DNA of 7,641 nucleotides from Methanobacteriota archaeon. GTDB taxonomy: Archaea; Halobacteriota; Methanomicrobia; Methanomicrobiales; Methanoculleaceae. The first letter of the stretch is position 1; each line of letters begins with the position of its first letter. This document shows positions 1 to 5,651 of the stretch, piece by piece. A model generated the notes under the pieces. That model saw only the letters and a program-made list of their open reading frames with translations. It had not been told where the DNA came from and ran no database searches. A program made the translations under genes and the position numbers. The DNA is taken from the NCBI GenBank assembly GCA_023393455.1, contig JAEWLJ010000028.1:1-7641 (forward strand). The letters run 5' to 3'.

Positions 1-1027
1 TCTTCTGCCGGTGGAGATCGAGGATGGTCGCGTAGAACCCGTCCTCGTCGAAATCGAGCGCGTCGCCCTTGAAGAGGAGGTTCACCTGCCAGGGCTTCAG
101 CGCAGTGTTCGGCGTGAAACTCAGGTACTCGGGGACGGTGAACTCCTTCTCCCTGCCGTAACGGAGGTAGACGCCGAGAAGGACGAACGGCATCGCGAGG
201 ACGAGGATGGTCGCAAGGGTGTAGAGGACACCCGCCGCCGCATAGAGGAGAGAGGGCCAGCGGTGGGCGTCGGCCGTCTGCTGCTGCACGCCCGGGACGT
301 ACTCGGGGAATCCGTCGATCTCGTCCATGAACGCGGGATCGAGGATCATCTCGATGTTCAGCGCGTCGTCCTGCGTGGCGGCCCCCGTGATGACGACCGA
401 CTCCGTCGTCCGTTCGACCTCAAGGATCGGGGGGTGCGTATAGACCTCCTCGATCTCTCCGGCGAACGGCAACGTGACCCGGAGGCTGCGGAAGGGGATG
501 TGCTCGTCGACGAGTTTCAGGTTCAGGTGCGCCCATTCTTCGTCGTACTCGACCGGTGGCCGGACAATGTAGCGGTACTCCACCGTATAGGTGCCCGGGG
601 CGAAGTAGCCGGGGTTGTAGAGGCCAACCTCGTTATCGAACGCAAGACTCCGGATCGTCGAGATATCCGCGGGGGTCGGGCTCCCGGCAGCGATCTGCAC
701 CTCACCCCGGTCATCTTTGACATAGCCGATGGTTCCGGGCGGGGCGGTCATCCCGGCAAACTCGATATGCGGCCGGTCGATGCTCCCGAAGGTGAGCGGC
801 GCGTCCCAGTAGCGAAAGAGCATCCGGTACTCGCCGGTGGATCTGACGTCGTAGGTGTAGCGTTCGACCAGGGTCCCGTTCGCGTAAAAGACCGCGTCGT
901 AATGCTCGACGTCCAGGTCCCCCCGGAAGAGAGCGGGGAGCGCGGTCGCTCCGGCGACCGCCAGCACCCCGACGATCAGGGTGACGGCGAGAAGGGTGAG
1001 GATCTGTTGCCGCTCAGTTATCCGCAT
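1..1027 (-). CDS. DUF2207-family membrane protein (C-terminus cut by window edge)
   Basis: This reading frame is open from an ATG at 1027 to the left edge, giving the first 342 residues with no stop. Residues about 9-30 form a hydrophobic signal or first membrane helix. Residues about 35-255 are a beta-rich region expected outside the membrane, and a second helix spans about 259-287. It is followed by the basic stretch LRYGREKEF and a segment (PEYLSFTPNTALKPWQVNLL then DEDGFYATILDLH) that resembles the cytoplasmic part of DUF2207 proteins. That family is usually well over 500 residues, so roughly half is present. Its biochemical function is unknown. The ATG lies 6 bp after the lemA stop, so the two are surely co-transcribed and probably translationally coupled; no strong separate ribosome-binding site is visible. 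Family assignment is from recalled motifs and gene pairing. Confidence 0.8.
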   Translation of the reverse strand, partial: MRITERQQILTLLAVTLIVGVLAVAGATALPALFRGDLDVEHYDAVFYANGTLVERYTYDVRSTGEYRMLFRYWDAPLTFGSIDRPHIEFAGMTAPPGTIGYVKDDRGEVQIAAGSPTPADISTIRSLAFDNEVGLYNPGYFAPGTYTVEYRYIVRPPVEYDEEWAHLNLKLVDEHIPFRSLRVTLPFAGEIEEVYTHPPILEVERTTESVVITGAATQDDALNIEMILDPAFMDEIDGFPEYVPGVQQQTADAHRWPSLLYAAAGVLYTLATILVLAMPFVLLGVYLRYGREKEFTVPEYLSFTPNTALKPWQVNLLFKGDALDFDEDGFYATILDLHRQK

Positions 1028-1033
1028 GATTCA

Positions 1034-1597
1034 TCAGAACGCTATCGTCGGGACGCGCTCGATCTCCTCGCCGAACTCCAGGTACTCCAGTTTCGAGAAG
1101 CCCATGGCGCCTGCGATCAGGTTCGAAGGGATCGTGTCGGTCATGGTGTTGTATTGCTGGGCGATGTTGTTGTAGGTGTAGCGGTGCCGGGCGATCTCGT
1201 CCTCGACCCCTTTGACCGCGCCCATCAGGTCTTTCACCGTCTGGGAGGTCTTGAGATCGGGATAGTTCTCCGCGACCGCGAGCAGCCGCCCGAGAACCGA
1301 CCGGGACTCGCGCTCGATCTCGTTCAGGTCGCCCGGGCCGGCGCTGCCGACACGCGCCCGCATCTCGGTCACCCCGGTCAGGGTCTCCTTCTCGAAGGTC
1401 GCGTAGCTCTTCACCGCGCCGAGAAGCTGCTCGATCATGTCCAGCCGCTTCTTCATCGCGACCTTCACCTGCCCGACCGTCGCTTCGGCGGAGTTTTTAA
1501 GGGAGAAGAACCGGTTGTAGATGCCGATTGCCGCCGCCACGATGCCGATGACGACCAGCACCACGACGCCGATAAGGACAAGGGAGATGATGTCCAA
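1034..1597 (-). CDS. lemA: LemA family membrane-anchored protein
   Basis: A 187-residue protein with one N-terminal membrane helix (residues 3-27) followed by an alpha-helical, coiled-coil-like body. Family signatures are visible in order: IYNRFFSLKNSAEA, KKRLDMIEQLLGAVKSYA, LLAVAENYPDLK at about 105-116, RHRYTYNNIAQQYN near 137-150, and IPSNLIAGAMGF near 156-167. The length matches LemA proteins (about 180-200). LemA proteins are inner-membrane or archaeal membrane proteins of uncertain function, often encoded beside DUF2207 or TPM-domain membrane proteins, as here. The start is TTG: no in-frame ATG precedes the membrane helix, a TAA lies in frame just upstream, and GGTGAT sits 6 bp before the TTG. 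It heads the operon that continues into the DUF2207 gene. Confidence 0.93.
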   Translation of the reverse strand: MDIISLVLIGVVVLVVIGIVAAAIGIYNRFFSLKNSAEATVGQVKVAMKKRLDMIEQLLGAVKSYATFEKETLTGVTEMRARVGSAGPGDLNEIERESRSVLGRLLAVAENYPDLKTSQTVKDLMGAVKGVEDEIARHRYTYNNIAQQYNTMTDTIPSNLIAGAMGFSKLEYLEFGEEIERVPTIAF

Positions 1598-1640
1598 CGT
1601 TATATCACCACTACGTTATGGACTCTGCGGCGTATTTAAG
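1598..1640 (-). promoter_or_regulatory. lemA promoter and Shine-Dalgarno site
   Basis: On the minus strand, CTTAAATA (1640-1633) fits an archaeal TATA box. A transcript starting about 25 bp downstream, near 1611, would leave a leader of about 14 nt. That leader would contain GGTGAT (1609-1604), which is complementary to the archaeal 16S rRNA 3' end and lies 6 nt before the TTG start. Box, leader and ribosome-binding site are mutually consistent and support the unusual start codon. Confidence 0.7.
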
Positions 1641-1717
1641 TGATAACCTCGAGGCCGCATCGCGAGCGAGAATGAGATGGGTGCGGAGGAATCCGGGAAG
1701 TTCCGCGCTCCGGCCGG

Positions 1718-3394
1718 CTACCCGGCGATCTCCTCGCCGGAACTCACCATCGCCACAACGTTTCCGTCCGCGTCTCGCAGAAGGGCGTTGTGCCAGAGGA
1801 TCGACCGCTCCCGCCCGTCCCGCGTGACGACCGGGCTCTCCTCGAACGGCGGGGGCTCGTGGCCTGCGGCCACGAGATGGCTGAAGTTATTCGCGAGCCG
1901 ATCACGCAATCGCTCGGGGACGACCGTCTCAAACCAGTTCTTTCCTGCGAGATCTCCCTCGGGATATCCCAGGATCGCGCTCGCCTTCCGGTTGACGAGG
2001 TCGATGGTGCCGTCCGTCCGGATCACCGCGATCACCACGCCCGCCGCCTCCAGGTATCCCTGCGCCCGGTCGCGCTCGGCGATCAGGTGAGTCTCTGCAG
2101 CGGCGCGATCGGTGACGTCCTCGGCGATCCCGAGCATGTACTTCAGCATGCCCTTTGAACTGAAGATCGGGATCTTCTTCATGGAGAGTGTCCGCCCGGC
2201 CGGTATCCGGATCTCTTTCTCGATGGCAGCCGCCCGCTCCACGAGTTCCCGGTCGCCGTCGGCGAAGAACGTCGCCATACCCGGCGGGAAGATATCCACG
2301 GCCCCTCTTCCCGCCATCTCCTCCTGCGTCATCCCGAGGAAGATCTCGGCGGCCTTGTTCGAGAATACGAACGTGTTCCCCTCCACTTCCCGGACAAAGA
2401 CCATACTCGGGATGTTGTTGACCACCGAGTAGAGGAACGACTTCCACTGGCCCACCCGTTTTGCGGCACGCGTCCGCTCGGTGACGTCGCGGCAGACCAT
2501 CCGGAAGCCGGTGAAGTCGCCGATAACGTCGTAGACCGGTGTCGCGCTCACCTCGAGGATGACGGGGCTCCCGTCCCGGTGGAGCATCGTCCATTCAAAG
2601 AGTGCCCGAGGTCTCGGGTTGGCGAGGAGCGCGGCAAACTGCTCCCTGACCGGCTCCGCCTTCTCCGGGGGCATGAAGTCGCAGGGGATCTTATGGATCA
2701 TCTCTTCGGGTGCGTAGCCAAGGAACTCCACGCTTTTGGGGCTGACGTAGGTGAACGTGCAGGCCTCGTCGACGTTCAGGATCAGGTCGCTGATGTTCTC
2801 GACGAGGCTCCGAAAGAGGAGTTCGCTCTCGCGCAGGGCCTCCTCCGCCCGCCGGCTCTCGGTGATCTCCTCGAGGATGATGGTGACCCCCGGCGCTCCG
2901 TCGTTGAAGACAGTGGGGATGAACTTGATCCGGAAGAAGAGTTCCTCGTCGTGGCGCAGGAACCGGAGCTCCTCGGTGACCTCGCGGCCGCCCAGGGAGT
3001 CGGTGATCCGGCTCCGTATCAGCGGGTGGTCGAACGCGGCGAGCGGCGACGTCTCGATGCAGTTCCCGATGATGGCGTCCCGCTCCTTCCCCGCAAACGA
3101 GCAGACGGCGTCGTTTGCCTGGACGATCCGGCGGTCACGGTCAAGCACCAGGACGAGATCTGATGAGAAGTTGAGCATGGCGGCGATGGGGACCCTCTGC
3201 GAGAGGTAGAAGACCTTGGCCTTTCCGTAGGTCTCCATCTCCACCTGGCCCGAAACCAGGAGGACGTCGAGGTACCGGGAGACGGTGTTCCGGTTGATCC
3301 CGACGGCGGCGGCAAGATCGGAGACCGACATTCCTCGCGGATGCTCTTTTAAGGCCCGGAGCAGGAGAGAGAGTGCGTCGGTAGTGGGATCCAT
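1718..3394 (-). CDS. winged-helix, four-PAS one-component sensor/regulator
   Basis: A 558-residue cytoplasmic protein from the ATG at 3394; a TTG two codons upstream is a weaker alternative. Residues about 8-66 are a winged helix-turn-helix (MSVSDLAAAVGINRNTVSRY, then a wing ending VFYLSQ). Four PAS/PAC units follow: about 72-180, 190-307, 319-430 and 446-558. Their PAC ends read EEITESRRAEEAL, RDVTERTRAA and EDVTDRAAAE, and the linkers look helical. There is no histidine kinase, ATPase or receiver domain, and the protein stops right after the fourth PAS at GEEIAG. No kinase fragment follows the stop, so it is not an obvious truncation. Such proteins are common in Methanomicrobiales and are presumed to sense small molecules or redox state and bind DNA directly. 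The ligand and targets cannot be read from sequence. It is transcribed alone and diverges from the candidate RNA at 3525. Confidence 0.93.
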   Translation of the reverse strand: MDPTTDALSLLLRALKEHPRGMSVSDLAAAVGINRNTVSRYLDVLLVSGQVEMETYGKAKVFYLSQRVPIAAMLNFSSDLVLVLDRDRRIVQANDAVCSFAGKERDAIIGNCIETSPLAAFDHPLIRSRITDSLGGREVTEELRFLRHDEELFFRIKFIPTVFNDGAPGVTIILEEITESRRAEEALRESELLFRSLVENISDLILNVDEACTFTYVSPKSVEFLGYAPEEMIHKIPCDFMPPEKAEPVREQFAALLANPRPRALFEWTMLHRDGSPVILEVSATPVYDVIGDFTGFRMVCRDVTERTRAAKRVGQWKSFLYSVVNNIPSMVFVREVEGNTFVFSNKAAEIFLGMTQEEMAGRGAVDIFPPGMATFFADGDRELVERAAAIEKEIRIPAGRTLSMKKIPIFSSKGMLKYMLGIAEDVTDRAAAETHLIAERDRAQGYLEAAGVVIAVIRTDGTIDLVNRKASAILGYPEGDLAGKNWFETVVPERLRDRLANNFSHLVAAGHEPPPFEESPVVTRDGRERSILWHNALLRDADGNVVAMVSSGEEIAG

Positions 3395-3428
3395 GTGCAA
3401 ATAGTGTTTCGCGCCGGGAGATATAGGG
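3395..3428 (-). promoter_or_regulatory. promoter of the winged-helix/PAS gene, probably leaderless
   Basis: On the minus strand, CTATATCT (3426-3419) is a TATA-like box centred about 29 bp before the ATG at 3394. The expected transcript start falls within a few bases of that ATG. No Shine-Dalgarno sequence is present in the preceding bases. The combination points to a leaderless mRNA and favours the ATG over the TTG six bases upstream. Confidence 0.5.
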
Positions 3429-3431
3429 CTT

Positions 3432-3443
3432 TGCAGTGCTGCA
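3432..3443. promoter_or_regulatory. possible operator palindrome upstream of the PAS gene
   Basis: TGCAG-TG-CTGCA is a perfect 5-bp inverted repeat with a 2-bp spacer, lying just upstream of the minus-strand TATA box and about 50 bp from the plus-strand promoter at 3491. A self-binding winged-helix protein could use such a site. A short palindrome of this size can occur by chance, so this is only a candidate. Confidence 0.25.
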
Positions 3444-3490
3444 TGCTATGACGCTACACGTAACGCCACACCTCAATGCAAGGCAATAGG

Positions 3491-3507
3491 CGAAAGTAAT
3501 AAATATC
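3491..3507 (+). promoter_or_regulatory. strong archaeal BRE/TATA promoter reading into the gene-free region
   Basis: CGAAAG followed directly by TAATAAATATC has the layout of an archaeal BRE plus TATA box on the plus strand. The BRE-like A-rich element lies only on the plus-strand upstream side, which sets the direction. Transcription would begin near 3525-3528, at the base of a predicted RNA stem. No convincing reading frame starts downstream, so the product is probably not a protein. Confidence 0.6.
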
Positions 3508-3524
3508 CAACCGATCAACATCTT

Positions 3525-3807
3525 GATCCCCAGAGTCGAGAGACGGGGAATCTCTCCGACAGACCGGGCCGCAGAGGCACAGCGGACCGGACCGGCGCAA
3601 GAACGGCTGGGATCGGTGAACGGAACATTCACCACGTTGACTGCACCAACGTCACGATGCACCGGAAGAGACCCGGTGCAGACAGGCACACCTCTCTAAA
3701 CACATACCGGCACGGTGGAATGCGGCACCGGGGCGGGTGGCACAACCGCCCCGGGACTCCCCGCAGCCATCGCATGGTTATCACACACCCAATACGCCTC
3801 TTTTTTT
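3525..3807 (+). ncRNA. candidate structured non-coding RNA, about 280 nt, family unknown
   Basis: The segment between the plus-strand promoter and the T tract is packed with short-loop hairpins. H1 pairs 3535-3543 with 3551-3560 (one bulged C, loop of 7). H2 pairs 3564-3572 with 3582-3590 (one G-A mismatch, loop of 9). H3 pairs 3615-3620 with 3628-3633 (perfect, loop of 7). H4 pairs 3634-3639 with 3647-3652 (perfect, loop of 7, abutting H3). H5 pairs 3658-3665 with 3673-3680 (perfect 8 bp, loop of 7). H6 pairs 3728-3736 with 3746-3754 (perfect 9 bp, loop of 9). H7 pairs 3765-3770 with 3774-3779 (one G-U). GATCCC at 3525-3530 can pair with GGGATC at 3609-3614, closing H1 and H2 into a junction at the expected 5' end. 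I looked for conserved cores of archaeal RNase P RNA, SRP RNA and tRNA and did not see them. Frames here give arginine- and proline-rich nonsense. Confidence 0.5.
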
Positions 3808-3819
3808 CTTCTCTCCTTT
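3801..3819 (+). terminator. T-rich transcription terminator
   Basis: Seven consecutive T residues (3801-3807) are followed by further pyrimidine-rich sequence with only T and C to 3820. Archaeal RNA polymerase terminates at U-rich stretches of the transcript without needing a hairpin. It lies about 275 bp after the predicted transcript start and after the last clear hairpin, so it fits the 3' end of the candidate RNA. Confidence 0.5.
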
Positions 3820-4005
3820 CAGGACATCCAGAACCAGAGAACAAGATCTATCATTTACCAGAAGATCCCGCCGCTCCTCGATACCCCGCAGAGAAACGGC
3901 CGAACGGGGGGCTCGGCGTCCACTTCATTCGGACGGTGACGGACAGCGTGACCTACGGGCGAGGGCAAGAGGAACGTCCTCTCGATGGAGAAGAAGCGGC
4001 CGGCG
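3820..4005. other. gene-free spacer with small hairpins
   Basis: No credible reading frame is present on either strand. Small inverted repeats are visible: GCCGA/TCGGC (3899-3903 with 3913-3917, loop of 9) and GTCC/GGAC (3918-3921 with 3931-3934, loop of 9). AGAGGA-ACG-TCCTCT at 3968-3982 lies about 25 bp beyond the stop of the minus-strand fusion gene and could protect or end its mRNA, although no T run follows it on that strand. Confidence 0.3.
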
Positions 4006-4845
4006 TCACTCTGAGGCCGGAAGCAGCGACCCGAGCGCCCGGGGCAGATCCTCTTTCCTCGTGACGACGTCCGCGGACTCTTCGAGCATCAGGTTGACGA
4101 GCTCGTGATACCCGGCGATCCGGAAGTCGGTGCGGAGTGCGACAACCCTCTTCCCGAGAGCATACGCGTACCCCATCTCCCACGAGGTCCCCGAGTCGGC
4201 GTCCGCGCCGTCGATGACCGCGACGACGGTATCGACGTCATGAAGCACCGCGATGTGCTGCGCAAAGATGGCCTGGTGCTCCTCCCGGCACCGGGTATGG
4301 CTCGTGTCCCCCACCGCCTGGGGGAGGTAGACGTCGAAGAGGTGCGCTTCGAGGAGGTCGCGGAGCGCGAGGTTGTAGGTCTGCTCCGCTTCCGTAAAGA
4401 GCGGGGCTGCGAGGTAGACCCGGTAGCGGGCGAACTCTTTCACGTCGATCGCCGGGATCTCCGGGAACCGGGCGAGAAATGCTCCCCGGCCCGGCTGTTT
4501 TACGGATGAGTAATAGGTGGCGTTCACCCCGCAGGTTGGGGAGGAGTCCACACCGATGATGGCGATGGGCGGCTCTCCGCGCTCCCGTATCGCGGCGCGG
4601 ACCTCCGCTTCGAGCCGGTCGAGGAGCGCGGAGAACTCATCGGTCGCGAGCCGCTCGAGGTATGACCCCGGCGGCCGATCGGCGCCGAGGTAGATCGTCT
4701 CCGGGCAGGGGAGCGGAACCATATCGATCGAGAAGCGCCGGCAGCGCTCGACCGCCCGGCAGAAGCAGCGCAGATCCTCATCGGTCGTTATCCCGCGGGC
4801 GCGGTACGTGGGATTCTCTATACAGGGAGCGATGAGCACGTACAT
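4006..4845 (-). CDS. TudS-like desulfidase / nucleoside 2-deoxyribosyltransferase fusion
   Basis: A 279-residue protein from the ATG at 4845, preceded by GAGGT 7 bp upstream; 35 further open codons upstream are unlike protein and were dropped. Residues 1-110 resemble the TudS-related desulfidase group: MYVLIAPC at the N-terminus (Cys8), LPCPETIYLG (Cys47) and GVDSSPTCGVN (Cys105). These three cysteines are placed as the iron-sulfur ligands of TudS-type 2-thiouracil desulfurases would be. Extra cysteines sit at 27, 29 and 35. A linker (111-138) leads to a nucleoside 2-deoxyribosyltransferase domain (about 141-275) with YRVYLAAPLFTEAEQ, VDTVVAVIDG and DADSGTSWEMGYAYALGK. Glu223, six residues after Asp217, matches the catalytic glutamate position of that family. 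The enzyme family moves or hydrolyses the deoxyribose-base bond. Together the domains suggest salvage or repair of thiolated bases; that substrate is inference. Confidence 0.88.
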   Translation of the reverse strand: MYVLIAPCIENPTYRARGITTDEDLRCFCRAVERCRRFSIDMVPLPCPETIYLGADRPPGSYLERLATDEFSALLDRLEAEVRAAIRERGEPPIAIIGVDSSPTCGVNATYYSSVKQPGRGAFLARFPEIPAIDVKEFARYRVYLAAPLFTEAEQTYNLALRDLLEAHLFDVYLPQAVGDTSHTRCREEHQAIFAQHIAVLHDVDTVVAVIDGADADSGTSWEMGYAYALGKRVVALRTDFRIAGYHELVNLMLEESADVVTRKEDLPRALGSLLPASE

Positions 4846-4880
4846 TGATACTACCTCGACGGCGTACCATAACAAGACAG
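4846..4880. promoter_or_regulatory. 35-bp divergent start region of the fusion gene and tsr3
   Basis: On the minus strand GAGGT (4857-4853) is a Shine-Dalgarno site for the fusion gene, and this decides its ATG at 4845. On the plus strand no ribosome-binding site precedes the tandem ATGs at 4881 and 4884, so tsr3 is probably leaderless. A weak AT-rich stretch, GATACTA at 4847-4853, is at the right distance for a TATA box but is a poor match. With only 35 bp between starts, each promoter must overlap the other gene's leader or 5' coding end. Confidence 0.5.
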
Positions 4881-5372
4881 ATGATGCCGCTCTACGCCTA
4901 CCGGGATAACACCTGCGATCCCCGGAAGTGCACGATGAAGAAACTCGCACAGCGCGGGCTTGTCCGGATCGTCACGAGTATCGCAAAGATCCCCCGCTCG
5001 ACCCTCCTCCTCGACCCGACGGCGGAGCAGGCGGTCTCCCCCGCCGACCGTGACCTCCCCTCGATGACCGCGCTCGACTGCTCCTGGGAGGTGCTCGATA
5101 CCGGGGCCGTCGCCTCCTGGCGCAACCGCCGGGCGCTCCCGTTCCTCGTCGCCGCAAACCCGGTGAACTTCGGCCGCCCGTTCCGGCTCACCTCGGTGGA
5201 GGCGATGGCCGCGGCGCTCTATATCCTCGGCGAGAAGGAGCAGGCCAGGGAGATCCTCGCGGCGTTCGGGTGGGGGCTGCGGTTTCTCGAAGTGAACGCC
5301 GACCCCCTTGAGGACTACGCGCAGGCAAAGGACAGCGCCGAGGTCGTTGCCCTCCAGGCGCTCTACATGTGA
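4881..5372 (+). CDS. tsr3: Tsr3, rRNA aminocarboxypropyltransferase (DUF367)
   Basis: A 163-residue cytoplasmic enzyme that, in its family, transfers the 3-amino-3-carboxypropyl group from S-adenosylmethionine to a hypermodified uridine in the small-subunit rRNA (helix 31 loop), late in ribosome maturation. Recognisable stretches in order: NTCDPRKCT near 10-18 (the RLI-like N-terminal motif with Cys12 and Cys17), LLLDPTAEQAVSPADR near 42-57, ALDCSWE near 64-70, RALPFLVAANPVNFGRPFRL near 84-103, SVEAMAAALYILGE and AAFGWGLRFLEVNADPLEDY near 127-146. Length is normal for archaeal Tsr3. Tandem ATGs at 4881 and 4884 are both possible starts; the open codons before them lack a start context. It is monocistronic and divergent from the TudS-deoxyribosyltransferase fusion. 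Confidence 0.95.
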   Translation: MMPLYAYRDNTCDPRKCTMKKLAQRGLVRIVTSIAKIPRSTLLLDPTAEQAVSPADRDLPSMTALDCSWEVLDTGAVASWRNRRALPFLVAANPVNFGRPFRLTSVEAMAAALYILGEKEQAREILAAFGWGLRFLEVNADPLEDYAQAKDSAEVVALQALYM

Positions 5373-5376
5373 TGCC

Positions 5377-5416
5377 TTCCCGGTTGACCGGGAGACCCAG
5401 ATCTTCCTGCTCTGGG
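5377..5416 (+). terminator. two tandem hairpins directly after tsr3
   Basis: TCCCGG-TTGA-CCGGGA (5378-5393) starts 5 bp after the tsr3 stop and is followed by CCCAGA/TCTGGG (5396-5401 with 5411-5416, loop of 9). Both stems are perfect 6-bp repeats. They would fold in the tsr3 3' untranslated region and may end or stabilise that mRNA. There is no T run immediately after them, so a true terminator role is uncertain. Confidence 0.35.
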
Positions 5417-5436
5417 CTACGGATATTGGAAAGGAA

Positions 5437-5602
5437 AGGAGCTCGTATCGATCTTCGAGGGGGTGCGGGGGGCGGATGCCCGCCCGACCGCCCAGATGCG
5501 GCAAACACCGCACGCGACGAGTGAGTGCGAACATCTCCCACCGGGAGGCGCTCCACTCGCGTCTACAGTTCTCTCATGTCATCGGGGAGATAGTTCCCCA
5601 AA
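5437..5602 (-). ncRNA. candidate structured RNA, about 165 nt, family unknown
   Basis: On the minus strand a TATAAATA box (5630-5623) preceded by A-rich sequence predicts a transcript start near 5602. Reading leftwards the sequence holds GGGGA/TCCCC (5584-5588 with 5595-5599) and a compound helix built of three stacked stems: 5518-5523 with 5554-5559, 5524-5528 with 5548-5552 (one G-U pair) and 5535-5539 with 5543-5547, interrupted only by a 6-nt and a 1-nt bulge. Two more hairpins follow, TGCGG/CCGCA (5497-5501 with 5508-5512) and GGGCGG/CCGCCC (5470-5475 with 5480-5485). A pyrimidine-rich CTCCTTTCCTTTCC at 5450-5437 could end it. Pairing is evident on either strand; direction rests on the TATA box and the pyrimidine tract, so strand and ends are uncertain. 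No known RNA family core was recognised. Confidence 0.35.
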
Positions 5603-5651
5603 TTATTAGATGCTCCATACGATATTTATACAATTCTATTTCGTATTGGCG

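Noticed and set aside
11..1639. Long 542-codon plus-strand open frame
   Set aside because: It lies opposite the LemA and DUF2207 genes and encodes a low-complexity, Asp/Arg/Glu-rich chain without any recognisable domain, as expected for the antisense of GC-rich coding sequence.
3141..3689. 182-codon minus-strand frame overlapping the PAS gene start and the candidate RNA
   Set aside because: Its second half is a frame-shifted shadow of the PAS gene and its first half shows no domain, no promoter and no ribosome-binding site.
3525..3807. Identity of the candidate RNA as RNase P RNA, SRP RNA or a tRNA
   Set aside because: I looked for their conserved core sequences and for a T-loop and did not find them on this strand.
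3657..4064. Plus-strand frames through the hairpin-rich region
   Set aside because: They are Arg/His/Pro/Gly-rich, run through the T7 tract, and lack a ribosome-binding site and family resemblance.
4846..4950. 35-residue N-terminal extension of the desulfidase fusion
   Set aside because: The extension is Arg/Ser-rich and unlike the family. The ATG at 4845 has a Shine-Dalgarno site and begins the conserved MYVLIAPC motif.
5570..5590. Possible C box (CGATGA) of a C/D-box guide RNA on the minus strand
   Set aside because: Only one C-like box is present and no matching D box (CTGA) lies at a suitable distance.
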